NCBI RefSeq assembly: GCF_900105125.1
Contig: NZ_LT629750.1
Span: 2,170,001-2,234,000, forward strand
Length of the DNA stretch: 64,000 bases
Reading direction: 5' to 3'
Origin: Bradyrhizobium canariense
Lineage (GTDB): Bacteria > Pseudomonadota > Alphaproteobacteria > Rhizobiales > Xanthobacteraceae
Shown here: positions 1 through 9,193 of the stretch, piece by piece
Layout of the letters: every line of letters begins with the position of its first letter
Position numbering within the stretch: position 1 is the first letter of the stretch
Notes under the pieces: generated by a model
Database searches by the model: none
Told to the model about the DNA's origin: nothing
Seen by the model: only the letters and a program-made list of their open reading frames with translations
Translations under genes and position numbers: made by a program

Positions 1-167
1 TGTACCGTCGGTGGTCGCTGGAAGGCGATAAAGTAGAGGTCTGCGACGTCGCAGACGACATTCCGACGCTCGACGTGGGCCTGATGTGGAAGGGCGAGCA
101 GATTTCAAACGCTGCTGCAGCGACATTCCAGAATTTCTGCCGCATCGAGGGTGTCAAAGCGACATAG
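1..167 (+). CDS. LysR-family regulator, C-terminal fragment (truncated by window edge)
   Basis: The frame is open from base 3 to the TAG at 165-167 and gives about 54 residues. The end of the translation (a TLDVGLMW-like strand, then an SNAAAATFQNFCR-like helix) resembles the last strand and helix of the effector-binding domain of LysR-type regulators. The DNA-binding domain is outside the window, so the family call rests on this short tail. The gene converges on the reductase gene that stops at 246, with about 78 bases between them. It could control the Rieske-oxygenase operon, but being convergent and truncated its target cannot be judged. Confidence 0.5.
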   Translation, partial: YRRWSLEGDKVEVCDVADDIPTLDVGLMWKGEQISNAAAATFQNFCRIEGVKAT

Positions 168-245
168 ACGAGCGAAGCACCCGCATTTCTATAATTATCG
201 GCGCTGTAAATGTACCGTCGGTGAACTGCCCACCGGTGGGGCTAG

Positions 246-1199
246 TCATATGTCGAGCTTGAGGCGCAGGGTCTTTGCGCGGGAGACGCACACCATCATC
301 CAGTCCGCCTGCTCATCTTCGGTAAGGACGAAGTCCTGATGATCGGCCACGCCTTCAAGGATGCGCGTTCGGCAAACCCCGCAGGTTCCAGCCTCGCAAG
401 AGCTTTCGAGGTCGCGCCCGCGGGCGCGCAGAGCCGTAAGAATCGACTCATTTACGCCAACTGGAATGATTTCGCCGGTGGATCCGATTTCGACCTCGAA
501 GCCGGGCTCGCTATCTAAATTCAAGGGAGCCGCCGCTGTTGATACGAAGCTTTCGTAATGCACCGAGCCTGACGGCCAGTGCCCCGTCGCGTTACGCACC
601 GCCGCTAGCAAACCGGCCGGCCCGCAGCAATAGATCTGGTGTCCTGGTATTGGCACGCCCAGGAGCTGCTTGACGTCGAGCTGCCTACTTGGATGGCCGT
701 CGTCGAGATGAAGACGGAGCCGGTGCGGTCCAGCGACCATGCGGGCTTCGCCAACGAGCGCCATGCGTTCGAGCCCGCGCCCACAATAATGTAACACGAA
801 TTCTCTGCCTTCCGCCTGAAGATGGCGCGCCATCGCGATCAGCGGCGTAATGCCGATGCCGCCACCAATGAGAATATAGCCCAGGGCACCGTCTTGGAGC
901 GAAAAATGGTTGACGGGCGTGGAGACCCTGAGGACATCGCCAACTCGTACAGCATCATGCAGAAAGCGCGATCCTCCACGGCCACCCTGTTCACGCTGCA
1001 CCGTGATCTCATAGCGGTGAGTTTCAGACGGATCGCTGTGCAGAGAATATGGCCGCGACAGGCCATTGGGCAGATACAATTCGATGTGAGCACCAGGTGA
1101 AAAGGACGGGAGCTCAACCGGCATAACTGGCCGCAGTTCGATCGAGACAATGCCCTCCGCCTGATAGGTTATACATGTCACACGTGCGTCGATGCTCAT
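246..1199 (-). CDS. Phthalate-dioxygenase-reductase-type oxidoreductase (flavin/NAD/2Fe-2S)
   Basis: A 317-residue electron-transfer partner predicted to pass electrons from NAD(P)H to the Rieske oxygenase of the same operon. The order is that of phthalate dioxygenase reductase and VanB: flavin domain with RPYSL at 49-53, nucleotide domain with GGGIGITPL at 112-120, and a C-terminal plant-type 2Fe-2S domain with cysteines at 268, 273, 276 and 304. An upstream in-frame start would overlap the preceding gene by about 44 bases. The ATG at 1199 gives a normal start 28 bases after that gene and has a GAGAG-like ribosome site, so it is preferred. It is the last gene of the minus-strand operon. The redox partner is inferred from context. 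Confidence 0.85.
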   Translation of the reverse strand: MSIDARVTCITYQAEGIVSIELRPVMPVELPSFSPGAHIELYLPNGLSRPYSLHSDPSETHRYEITVQREQGGRGGSRFLHDAVRVGDVLRVSTPVNHFSLQDGALGYILIGGGIGITPLIAMARHLQAEGREFVLHYCGRGLERMALVGEARMVAGPHRLRLHLDDGHPSRQLDVKQLLGVPIPGHQIYCCGPAGLLAAVRNATGHWPSGSVHYESFVSTAAAPLNLDSEPGFEVEIGSTGEIIPVGVNESILTALRARGRDLESSCEAGTCGVCRTRILEGVADHQDFVLTEDEQADWMMVCVSRAKTLRLKLDI

Positions 1200-1227
1200 T
1201 GCAGATCTACTCTCGGTATGGACCGCG

Positions 1228-2109
1228 TCAGCCACTAAAGAACGGTTCGGGAATACCTGGCACGTCAACATCGATCGAAAAGATCGCTCCGGCGAGCGGC
1301 TGCTTCTTGAGATCCGGTGCAGCGATAGGATAAGTCGCGCTCGTAATGTAGAGGGTCTTCAAATTGCTTCCGCCGAATGCACACATCGTGGGACGTTGCA
1401 CGGGTAGTCCGATGACGCGATCAATCACGCCATCTGGCGAATAGCGTGCCACGCGCCAAGCGCCGATATGGCAAATCCAGTAATAGCCTTCGACGTCGAC
1501 AGCCGCTCCGTCGGGGCGGCCTTCCTGGATATCGATGCGCAGAAACACACGTTGATTGGTGATATCGCCCGTCGCGCGATCGAAGTCCCACGCCCAGACA
1601 TAATCCTGGCGGCTGTCGGAGTGATACATCGTGCGCGCATCCGCGCTGAACGCCAAGCCGTTCGAGCAAATGAGCTTGTCGACCATGCGCGTGCATGTGC
1701 CGTCCGGATCGTAGCGAAACAGCGAAGCCACTCGCTTGTCCATGCTTTCGACGACAGCGCCAGCCCAAAAGCGCCCCAACGGATCACACCGCCCATCGTT
1801 GAAGCGTATGTTTGGATTTTCGGTTTCGTAGTCGAAGACGCGCCGCACCGTCGGAGCGCCATCGTCGAAGAGGTCAACCAGAAAAATACCTGACTGCATG
1901 CCTGCGATCAGTCCCCCATCGCGACGGAAGCCAAAGCAGCCGATCCGCTCCGGCATGACCCATTTACGGACCATCCTGCTTTGCGGATCGAACCTGTTGA
2001 CGGACGGCTCATGAATGTCGACCCAGTAGAGGCAATTTTCGACCGGGTGCCAGCGCGGACACTCGCCGATCTGCGCGCGGATATCGATCGCAAGCTTGAC
2101 CTGATTCAT
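1228..2109 (-). CDS. SMP-30/gluconolactonase/LRE-family protein
   Basis: 293 residues of the six-bladed propeller family that hydrolyses sugar and other lactones with one divalent metal. Visible family signatures are GECPRWHP near residue 15 (metal-binding Glu), IRFNDGRCDPLGRFWAG near 100, CSNGLAFS near 148 with a metal-ligand Asn, and a GAAVDVEGYYW segment with the expected Asp near 200. No signal peptide is seen, so the protein is cytoplasmic. Between a RidA protein and a reductase in a Rieske-oxygenase operon, it may open a lactone formed downstream of ring or side-chain oxidation; that role is inference. Regucalcin-like proteins of this family have many substrates. Confidence 0.8.
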   Translation of the reverse strand: MNQVKLAIDIRAQIGECPRWHPVENCLYWVDIHEPSVNRFDPQSRMVRKWVMPERIGCFGFRRDGGLIAGMQSGIFLVDLFDDGAPTVRRVFDYETENPNIRFNDGRCDPLGRFWAGAVVESMDKRVASLFRYDPDGTCTRMVDKLICSNGLAFSADARTMYHSDSRQDYVWAWDFDRATGDITNQRVFLRIDIQEGRPDGAAVDVEGYYWICHIGAWRVARYSPDGVIDRVIGLPVQRPTMCAFGGSNLKTLYITSATYPIAAPDLKKQPLAGAIFSIDVDVPGIPEPFFSG

Positions 2110-2172
2110 GTTCCGATTTTCCTTGCGATCATCCGTTGAGACAATCGACTGTCGCTGCGCGATGCAGGTCGC

Positions 2173-2559
2173 TCAGCGTTTCTTGACGACAAAGTCGATT
2201 TCGATGTCGCACCCCCGCGCCAAGGCCGTCACACCGACACAGGTCCTCGCCGGCATGCATTCTTTTGCAAACAGCCGGGAATAAACCGCGTTCATCCGCT
2301 CGTAGTGCATTTCGAACCGCGTCAAGAAGACTCGCACGCTGACGATCGCGGCATCGGCGAAACCCGCACGTTCCATAACGGATCGCAGATTATGAAGCAC
2401 GGCTTCAGTCTGGGCCTCGATCCCCTCCGGAATTGAACCATCCGGCAGGATCGGCATCTGCCCTGTGAGGAACAACCAACCGTCTGCCTCTACGGCGTGA
2501 CTGTAAGGCGCGACCATGGCCGGACCATCATTGAACGTGTGATAGGTCACCTCAGACAT
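2173..2559 (-). CDS. RidA/YjgF-family enamine/imine deaminase-like protein
   Basis: 128 residues, the usual RidA length. RidA proteins hydrolyse reactive enamine/imine intermediates to ketoacids; divergent members serve catabolic pathways. The family arginine is seen at 105 in MPARTCVGV and the carboxylate at 120 in CDIEIDF. The reading frame extends further upstream, but the ATG at 2559 is chosen because it gives the family N-terminus and overlaps the Rieske gene stop by only 8 bases, which suggests translational coupling. Its place beside an oxygenase suggests that an unstable imine or enamine arises in the pathway, and so a nitrogen-containing substrate; this is inference. Confidence 0.85.
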   Translation of the reverse strand: MSEVTYHTFNDGPAMVAPYSHAVEADGWLFLTGQMPILPDGSIPEGIEAQTEAVLHNLRSVMERAGFADAAIVSVRVFLTRFEMHYERMNAVYSRLFAKECMPARTCVGVTALARGCDIEIDFVVKKR

Positions 2560-3940
2560 TGGCGGGCTCCAGAGAAGACCGATCATTGGCCTGGACATAA
2601 AAGGCACCCTGGTCCTGCATTGCACGGACGACGTCCTCGACGTGCCGCTGACGTGGCCCCGGAGGCAACTCGGCACTCTCAATCGCTGCGTTGCAGACCA
2701 TGTGCCCGAAGTTACGAATGAGGGCGACATCATCGCCCCTCAACCGCGGAACCCGCAGGATTGTCTCGTTGTTATAGGTCGGTACGATACCTTTGCCGTA
2801 TCGGCGTGGTTGAGCCGGCAGGCCTCCTGCCTGCAGTGCCCGCACACCCGTCCGAATCTGGCGCCGCAGCTGCGCTACACCCTTGTCGGTCGACGACAGG
2901 TTTTCGTTGCGGTGAACCGTGATTGGACCCTGTGCGACCATCGCGTCCCAATCACCGGGACTCTTTTGCCGCTCCGCATAGGGCCGCTCGTCGGTTTGCC
3001 CCATCAAATCAATCTTACCGAGACCGATCTGATCCTCGCGCCCTTGTTTGAGCGGATCGATGACGTCGTTGAAGTGCCGAACACCAATGACAATACAATT
3101 GGTATCATCGAGTGGCACTATCCATCGTGTGAATGCGGCACATAACGCGAACTTCTCCTTGCTGCCGTCCACGAACCCCGTCCCGAACTGAGCGACATTC
3201 GGAAGGATCACGTCGCTAGCGCGAATCCAAAGTTGTTCACCAACGCGACGGGTCGCCACCGAAAGAAGGCCGAGCGGTGTGTCCAGAAATTCGATCGTCG
3301 GCAGTTCCGCAAAGGCCGGCGTGAACTGCACGCCGGTGACGATCGAATGCAGATATGCCGTATGAATTGGATCAGCGGCGTTTTCGTGCACCTGCAGCCA
3401 ATTGCAGGGCATGTCTAGCTTGTAAGGGACGAGATGGTTGCCATCCGGCCACACCAAAGTGTCGTAGACCGGGAAATCAGGCGTCTCTTCCGGCGGCCCC
3501 ATATACGCAAAGACAAGTCCCGCAAATTCATGAGTGCGGTAGGCTCCCTGACACACGGCTTCGCGTAAACGACTTCCCTGTGGCTCGCTTGGCGTTTCAA
3601 GCACAGTACCGTCAATGTCAAATGCCCATCCATGGTACGCACAGCGGATGCCTTGCTCGCCAATGATGCCGTATTCAAGCGAGGTGCCGCGATGACTGCA
3701 GCGCTTGTGCACCAGACCCAGGCGTCCGCTCTTGTCACGGAACAGCACCAGGTCCTCGCCCAGCGCACGAACCGGAATCGGCATATCCTTTACCTCGGAC
3801 ACCATTGCAATCGGTTGCCAGAAGCGACGCAGATAGTTGCCGCAGGGCGTTCCAGGACCTACGCGCGTCAATTCGGCATCATCTTCAATTGAAGGCTGAT
3901 TGTAAAATCCGCCGAAAGGCGGTCGTTTTGCCTTAGCCAT
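2552..3940 (-). CDS. Rieske 2Fe-2S ring-hydroxylating oxygenase, phthalate-4,5-dioxygenase type
   Basis: 462 residues, the size of single-component (alpha-only) Rieske oxygenases such as phthalate 4,5-dioxygenase or vanillate demethylase-type enzymes. The Rieske site is C81-x-H83 with C100-x2-H103. The mononuclear iron site follows at D190-P-I-H193-x4-H198, where Asp190 is the usual bridge between subunits. There is no small (beta) subunit gene nearby, as expected for this class. The matching reductase is three genes downstream and a NitT importer lies directly upstream, so uptake and first oxidation are encoded together. The substrate is unknown; O- or N-demethylation is as possible as dihydroxylation. 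Confidence 0.88.
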   Translation of the reverse strand: MAKAKRPPFGGFYNQPSIEDDAELTRVGPGTPCGNYLRRFWQPIAMVSEVKDMPIPVRALGEDLVLFRDKSGRLGLVHKRCSHRGTSLEYGIIGEQGIRCAYHGWAFDIDGTVLETPSEPQGSRLREAVCQGAYRTHEFAGLVFAYMGPPEETPDFPVYDTLVWPDGNHLVPYKLDMPCNWLQVHENAADPIHTAYLHSIVTGVQFTPAFAELPTIEFLDTPLGLLSVATRRVGEQLWIRASDVILPNVAQFGTGFVDGSKEKFALCAAFTRWIVPLDDTNCIVIGVRHFNDVIDPLKQGREDQIGLGKIDLMGQTDERPYAERQKSPGDWDAMVAQGPITVHRNENLSSTDKGVAQLRRQIRTGVRALQAGGLPAQPRRYGKGIVPTYNNETILRVPRLRGDDVALIRNFGHMVCNAAIESAELPPGPRQRHVEDVVRAMQDQGAFYVQANDRSSLEPANV

Positions 3941-3966
3941 GGGCTGCTCCTTGCTGGGGTTAGGAC

Positions 3967-4749
3967 TTAAGCTGACGCTCTGAGCTTGGCAGTACGCCAG
4001 GGCACGAAGACGATCTCCGCGACCACCACGGCATAGAACAGCAACAAGCCGATCAGGGAGAGAATGCTCAGGGCAGAGAACATCCTCACGGTATCGAACT
4101 GGCCTTGCGCCACCAGGATCGTGTAGCCAAGCCCGCGGTTTGCGGCGACGAACTCGCCGATGATGGCACCGATCAGCGCCAGCGAAATGCCTACCTTCAT
4201 TCCGGCGAACAGCGCGGGAAGTGCATGTGGAAAACGAATCTTCCAGATGATCATCACAGCCGATCCGCGCGCGGTGCGTCCGAGATCAATGATCTCCGGA
4301 TCGATCGATTTCAGCCCATGCACCATGTCGATTACGATCGCAAAGACTGCGATCATCGCAGCGATTGCGATCTTTGGATTGAGGCCTGTTCCCATCCAGA
4401 CGATGAATAACGGCGCGACCGCAACCTTTGGAATGCTGTTAAGGGAGACCAGCAGCGTATAGAGAGTTTGTTCGACGGCCTTGAACTGAACTATAAGAAT
4501 GGCGAGACCCACACCGAGAACAACAGCCAGTGCGAAGCCACTCAATGTGGCCTGCAACGTGTAGCCGGACTGATACAAATAGAGCTTCGGCTCGGCCGCG
4601 ATGGCTGCGGCGATCTTCGTCGGCGCCGGCAGCAAGTATTCCGGAACGCGAAACAATTGGGTCACACCCTGCCAGAAAGCGATCAATACGACAAAGATGC
4701 CGAAGGGCATCAAAACGCTGTGCATCGCGCGCTTCATCCGTCGACTCAT
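3967..4749 (-). CDS. NitT/TauT-type ABC transporter permease
   Basis: 260 residues with about six hydrophobic segments and the family's EAA-type cytoplasmic loop (GRTARGSAVMIIWKIRFPHALP region, near 155-180) that docks on the ATPase. It belongs to the SsuC/TauC group of permeases for sulfonates, nitrate, taurine and similar small ligands. Its start overlaps the ATPase stop by four bases (4746-4749), so the two are translationally coupled. It probably forms a homodimer, since only one permease is present in this set. Confidence 0.88.
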   Translation of the reverse strand: MSRRMKRAMHSVLMPFGIFVVLIAFWQGVTQLFRVPEYLLPAPTKIAAAIAAEPKLYLYQSGYTLQATLSGFALAVVLGVGLAILIVQFKAVEQTLYTLLVSLNSIPKVAVAPLFIVWMGTGLNPKIAIAAMIAVFAIVIDMVHGLKSIDPEIIDLGRTARGSAVMIIWKIRFPHALPALFAGMKVGISLALIGAIIGEFVAANRGLGYTILVAQGQFDTVRMFSALSILSLIGLLLFYAVVVAEIVFVPWRTAKLRASA

Positions 4750-5588
4750 ATTCCGCGCCTCAAAATACCGAGATCCTCAAATGTCTTGCGGATCAGCCGA
4801 CCATATTCGGCAAACTCAGGACTTTCCTTGACCGCCAGCGGGCGTGGGCGTGGAAGATGGATATCGATCACCAGAGCGACCCGTCCGGGTCGACGATCCA
4901 TCACCACAACCTGATCGGCCAGGAAAATGGCCTCACTTATGTTATGTGTGATGAAGATAGTCGTCGCCTTGGTGCGCTGGCTCGTTGCTTGAAGCTCAAG
5001 GTTCAGATCGTCGCGCGTGAATGCATCCAGTGCGGCAAACGGCTCGTCCATCAGCAAAATATCGGGATCACTCAGCATCGCCCGACAGATCGACACGCGC
5101 TGCCGCATACCTCCAGAAAGCTCCCAGGGATAGCAGTCATGAAAGCTTTCAAGCCCGAAGACGTCCAGGAGCTGCCTGGCCCGGGCGACCCATTCACTGC
5201 GGTGGCCACGACGGAGCTCGATCAGCAACAGGACATTGTCCAGAACCGTTCGCCACTCCAGCAACACATCGCGCTGAAACACCATGCCGAGGTTTTGAGG
5301 CGGAGCATCGATCTCCCGGCCGCCGATCACAACGCCACCAGTACTGGGCCTTTCCAACCCCGCGATGCAACGCATTAGCGTACTCTTGCCGCATCCACTC
5401 GGACCGACGATGCTGACGAAGGCTCCGGGACGAATCTTCAGACGGATATCGCGCAGCGCCTCGACCTCACCCCGATCGGAACAGTAGATCTTTGAAACGC
5501 TGTCGATGATGATGTGGGCATCTGCCGGGCGTTGCCGCCCATCCTCGATCAGGTCCCGGGGCACCGCCTCGCGCAACACGCTGCGCAC
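4746..5588 (-). CDS. NitT/TauT-type ABC transporter ATPase
   Basis: 280-residue nucleotide-binding subunit of the SsuB/TauB family. Walker A is GPSGCGKST at 62-70, the signature LSGGMRQR starts at 157, and Walker B ILLMDEP is at 177-183, followed by the usual FAALD and the switch His in TIFITHN. The start is a GTG that shares one base with the TAG of the binding-protein gene (TAGTG junction at 5586-5590), a tight coupling. It energises import of the ligand caught by the 5588-6595 product. Confidence 0.88.
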   Translation of the reverse strand: MRSVLREAVPRDLIEDGRQRPADAHIIIDSVSKIYCSDRGEVEALRDIRLKIRPGAFVSIVGPSGCGKSTLMRCIAGLERPSTGGVVIGGREIDAPPQNLGMVFQRDVLLEWRTVLDNVLLLIELRRGHRSEWVARARQLLDVFGLESFHDCYPWELSGGMRQRVSICRAMLSDPDILLMDEPFAALDAFTRDDLNLELQATSQRTKATTIFITHNISEAIFLADQVVVMDRRPGRVALVIDIHLPRPRPLAVKESPEFAEYGRLIRKTFEDLGILRRGI

Positions 5589-6595
5589 TATTTGGCTCCG
5601 TCGATCAGCTTGTTCGTGAAATAGTCATCAGGCTTGCTGCCGGCAGGGATCAGGGCAGCATTCTCCATCAGCTCAATGACGCGCTTCCAGTCCTCCGCGG
5701 ATTGGTAACCCAGCGGCTTGGACGCAGTGTTCGGCGTGTGGAAGTACTTGATGTGCTCGCGTATCGAGATCAGAAGTTGCTCGCGATCTAGCTTCGCATC
5801 GGGGCGCGCCTTCATGAGAATGGAGGCGGCCTCCTCTGCGGAGCTTTCGCCGCCGTCGATGATCTGTTGCCAGGCTTCAAAATATGCGTCTGCAAGACCC
5901 TTCAAGCCTGTACCGCGTTTCTCGAGCGTATCCTGCGTCACCACAAGTCCGTACGACGGCAGGTCGAGGCCGTAGTCGCCGAAAAGAATGTAGTTCGAAG
6001 GGCGCGTCTTTTGCACGTAAGCCATACCGAACGGAATGGAGACGATCATCGCATCGCCTTTGCCTGCGGCGTAACTCGGTATCTTTGCCGCCGCGTCAAC
6101 GCTCATGAGATTTATCTTGTCGCGATTGGTACCACCTGCCTTCAGGAACGGATCGATAAACGGCCCCTCGAACGAAGTCGCCGTATAGATGACTTCCTTG
6201 CCTTCCAAATCCTTGGCAGTCTTGATCCCGGAGTCCTTGGGAACGAACACGCCGATGGAGGTTTTCTGGATCAATCCTCCGATCGAGATCAGATTCATGC
6301 CCTTGCCCCGCGCGACCGCCATGACCGAGAGATCGGCGTGCCCCACGTCGAATTTTCCGGAATTGACCAGTTGAACGGTTACGCCTGAGCCGTTGCCGTC
6401 TTCGAGCGCAACACTGACACCGTGTTTTGCGAATAGGCCTTTGTTCATGGCCCAGTACCAACCCGCCTGCAGGCCGCTGACCGACCAGCTGTCTCGAACG
6501 GTAAAAGCATCCAGCGCCGACGCAGGACTGTTGTTGCCGAGGGATAACAATGCTGCGGCCACGAGCCCCAGAAAGCGGCGGTCCCTGATCATCAT
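5588..6595 (-). CDS. NitT/TauT-type ABC transporter substrate-binding protein
   Basis: 335 residues. An N-terminal hydrophobic stretch (LGLVAAALLSLG) followed by a likely cleavage site near SPASA/LDA marks export to the periplasm. The fold is that of SsuA/TauA/NMT1-like binding proteins: the early strand with WYWAMNKGLFAKHGV and the VQLVNSGKFDVGHADLSV segment are typical. It is the first gene of the operon that continues through ATPase, permease, Rieske oxygenase, RidA, lactonase and reductase. The ligand is unknown; family members bind sulfonates, nitrate, aromatic acids and pyrimidine precursors. Confidence 0.87.
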   Translation of the reverse strand: MMIRDRRFLGLVAAALLSLGNNSPASALDAFTVRDSWSVSGLQAGWYWAMNKGLFAKHGVSVALEDGNGSGVTVQLVNSGKFDVGHADLSVMAVARGKGMNLISIGGLIQKTSIGVFVPKDSGIKTAKDLEGKEVIYTATSFEGPFIDPFLKAGGTNRDKINLMSVDAAAKIPSYAAGKGDAMIVSIPFGMAYVQKTRPSNYILFGDYGLDLPSYGLVVTQDTLEKRGTGLKGLADAYFEAWQQIIDGGESSAEEAASILMKARPDAKLDREQLLISIREHIKYFHTPNTASKPLGYQSAEDWKRVIELMENAALIPAGSKPDDYFTNKLIDGAK

Positions 6596-8428
6596 TTTTT
6601 ACCTAGTCCAACTAAAGGAGAGCAGAGTTGAAACTCGTGCGTACAGTTGGCCGTAATAGCGTCGGCGCGCCGGCCACTGTAAATTTCCAATTTGGGAATG
6701 TTGCTTTCGGAAATTCAGAATGCATGCTGCAATAGTAAGCGGCAGTGGCGCAAAGTACGTCAGATCGGATAGAGTACGCGGTCGACACTACGTGCTCGAT
6801 AGAACGCCCCTACTCATCTGAAGTCGTCGTGATTCAAATGGCTTGATGAAAGACTTCTAAACTTTCGCCGATCCAATCTCCTGGTATAAACTCAACGGCA
6901 CTCATGCCTTCATATCGAGCATGCGTCTTGGCCTTGACCGATATGCGATTCCATCGAGCCGCTGATCATTCTGTGAATGCCGGGGTGGGTTACTCTCTTG
7001 TCTCGCGCCTCAGTGCAACGGACCCTGCCAGAGTGATCTCGCTCCCCACGAAGAACCCGTTGATACATCGAGGCCGCACGCACCTGCCTTCACGCGAAGA
7101 GCGCACGCTTCCTCCTGCTGCAACCGAACTGCTGCGCCTGATCGCAGGCAACATGAAACAGTTGCCTCACAAAGCAGGTCCAGCGATGATGGCCACGATG
7201 GTCGTGGCCGACAGAAAAGCAATCATCTGACCGCGACGCACTGACGAATATCGGCTCGACGAGATGCGCGCGAACCGGATGAGTTCGCGAAGGCAGCGAA
7301 AGAGGTGCGCGCCTAGGGAGATTTTCTCAAGAGGATGTAAGCGATGAATGTCGCTGAGTGCCGATAGACGACATCGACCAATGCTTGGTCGCGCCGTGAG
7401 AGCTCAGGTGAGACTGCTACGCCCTACTCAACGACGCGCAGCGCCCGATAAAATCCGCTATGCAAGATCGACGGGATTTGGCGACTAACGGCTGCAATCT
7501 CGTAAGAAACGAAAGCGAAAGAATAGTAGAACGTGCGTGCACAGGATTTGCACAAGCCCCTCACTTAAGTATTTGATTTTCAAAATACTCTCTTTCCAAT
7601 CCATCATTGGCGCGACGGAGAAAAGGCAATCGTGGGATTTCGTGGTTTTTTCGGTCATTTCAGTTACTTAGCGATATTCCTGAGTTTTCCATTGCAGCTC
7701 GTTTTTTAGCCATTTTCTCCGTTTTTGGCACGTCCGGTACTGCGGCGTAGTACCGAAGATGGCCATGCAGTACCAATGACGAAGCCTCCCGAGATGGGAA
7801 CGGTCGTACCACGCAAGCGAAGCGATGGCTCTACAGGATACTAGGCCCAGTTCCTCATCAAGCGAGCTGGCAAGATCGTTCATCGAGAAAATCGGAGAGG
7901 CAAACAAAAATCAATCGGTCGATGGAGCTGAACGTTTGTTTCTTAGGAGCGGTTCGCCGCAGAACATTTATCTGCTGTCGCAACGTCAGGATTTCCGCCT
8001 CGAGCGCTGTCCACGACCGAAACAGATCTACGACCGTCCAAACAATGAGCCTGACAAGATCTCTCATCCTGTAACAGCATCGCCCGATTCTCGATCAACT
8101 GCCAGTCAGATTGAGTTTGCGACAGGGACAGGCGCGCGATCATCGAGAATCAGCCTGACGGACGCTCTTCCGAGATCATTTCAAGCATTGAACTTCGCCG
8201 CCGAGCCGCCCGCATCTTGCCGTTGAAGAAGTGGCGATTCTTATGCGCAACAAAGTGAGCCTGTCGGAGACGCTGATGTGGCGCGCCACGAGCCACCATT
8301 CTTAATTACAACACCATCGGAAACCATCGCTCCTTGGACAGCAAGGCTTCGATGTCACGTCATCAGCGCCGACAGCCTAATGCTGCGGTCGGTTGATGCG
8401 GTGAGCTTGTTCGCTGCGCTTGTGCAAG
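6596..8428. other. Decayed intergenic region of about 1.8 kb
   Basis: No intact gene with recognisable homology is seen on either strand. Open frames here are short and of poor composition. Base composition is visibly more AT-rich than the neighbouring genes, for example 7540-7720. The one recognisable item is a transposase fragment at 7858-8067. The promoter of the operon that starts at 6595 must lie in its left end, but no convincing -35/-10 pair could be identified. Confidence 0.55.
7858..8067 (-). pseudogene. Transposase/integrase N-terminal relic
   Basis: The 69-codon frame begins MRDLVRLIVWTVVDLF and continues with the helix EAEILTLRQQINVLRRTAPK and then SSIDRLIFV. From memory this is very like the start of an integrase-core (DDE) transposase common in Bradyrhizobium genomes. 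The similarity stops after IDRLIFV; the rest of the reading is unrelated and a stop follows, so the catalytic domain is missing. No terminal repeats or target duplication were recognised. It marks past insertion and decay between two catabolic units. Confidence 0.55.
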
Positions 8429-9193
8429 CTACGGGCTTCGAGCCTTCCAAGCCAATAACCTGTTGCTCACCATGGTGAGGATCGAGGCGCCGAGATATCC
8501 GATGATACCCAGGAGAAACACTCCCGCATAGAGATCAGGCGAGCGGAACGCTCTCGCCGAAATCAACGTCCAACTTCCGAGACCATCGACGCCGATCAAC
8601 ATCTCGCACACCACGGTCAGGATCAGTGCAACAGTGAGACTGAGGCGCAAACCCGACAAGATATCCGGGAGTGCGCTGGGCAATGCAATTTTCAAAATGA
8701 CTGATGCTTTCGACAGATGGAGTACCCGCGCCACCTCGTAAAGCCGGGGCTCAACCGCCTCGAAGCCGTGAACGGTGCCCAGCAGCATGGGCCATAGAGC
8801 CCCGAACGCGACAACCGTCAGTACCATCGCATTGGACAGCCCCAACAGAACGATGAAGATTGGTATCGTCGCGGACGCTGGCAAGGGCCTCAAGAATTCA
8901 AGTATCGGCCCCAGTAATCGTCGAAGGCGGGGTGAACTTCCAATCAAGGATCCCAGCAAGACCCCAAGAACGGATGCGAGCGCCCAACCAATGAGCATTC
9001 GCCATACCGTCGCATAGACCCGCGGCGCCAAATCACCGGACGCAGCCGCGCGCGTAAAAGCCTTCCAGGTCCGATCGGGCCCCGGGAAAAAAGCCGGGGA
9101 CAATATCTTCATGTCCGCGATGATCTGCCAAAGCAGGACCAGAACGACGCCGACCGCTATACTGGCGAGGGCCCATGCTATGCGCGCCTTCAC
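8429..9193 (-). CDS. NitT/TauT-type ABC permease (second of a pair)
   Basis: 254 residues, six or so membrane segments, with the EAA loop in EVARVLHLSKASVILKIALPSALP near 160-180. It is the last gene of the leftward GntR operon and overlaps the other permease gene by four bases (9190-9193). The two permeases are clearly different in sequence, so the importer is probably a heterodimer, unlike the usual single-permease sets of this family. Confidence 0.86.
   Translation of the reverse strand: MKARIAWALASIAVGVVLVLLWQIIADMKILSPAFFPGPDRTWKAFTRAAASGDLAPRVYATVWRMLIGWALASVLGVLLGSLIGSSPRLRRLLGPILEFLRPLPASATIPIFIVLLGLSNAMVLTVVAFGALWPMLLGTVHGFEAVEPRLYEVARVLHLSKASVILKIALPSALPDILSGLRLSLTVALILTVVCEMLIGVDGLGSWTLISARAFRSPDLYAGVFLLGIIGYLGASILTMVSNRLLAWKARSP

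Noticed and set aside
1..223. The 13-mer TGTACCGTCGGTG occurs at 1-13 and at 211-223.
   Set aside because: One copy is inside a coding region, and a repeat of this length within a few hundred bases is not rare enough over 64 kb to be meaningful.
229..240. Palindrome CCCACCGGTGGG between the convergent LysR and reductase genes, a possible terminator stem.
   Set aside because: There is no loop and no T-run; a short GC palindrome of this kind is expected by chance.
8466..8479. Perfect palindrome CTCACCATGGTGAG.
   Set aside because: It lies within the last codons of the permease gene at 8429-9193, with no promoter or gene start nearby to regulate.
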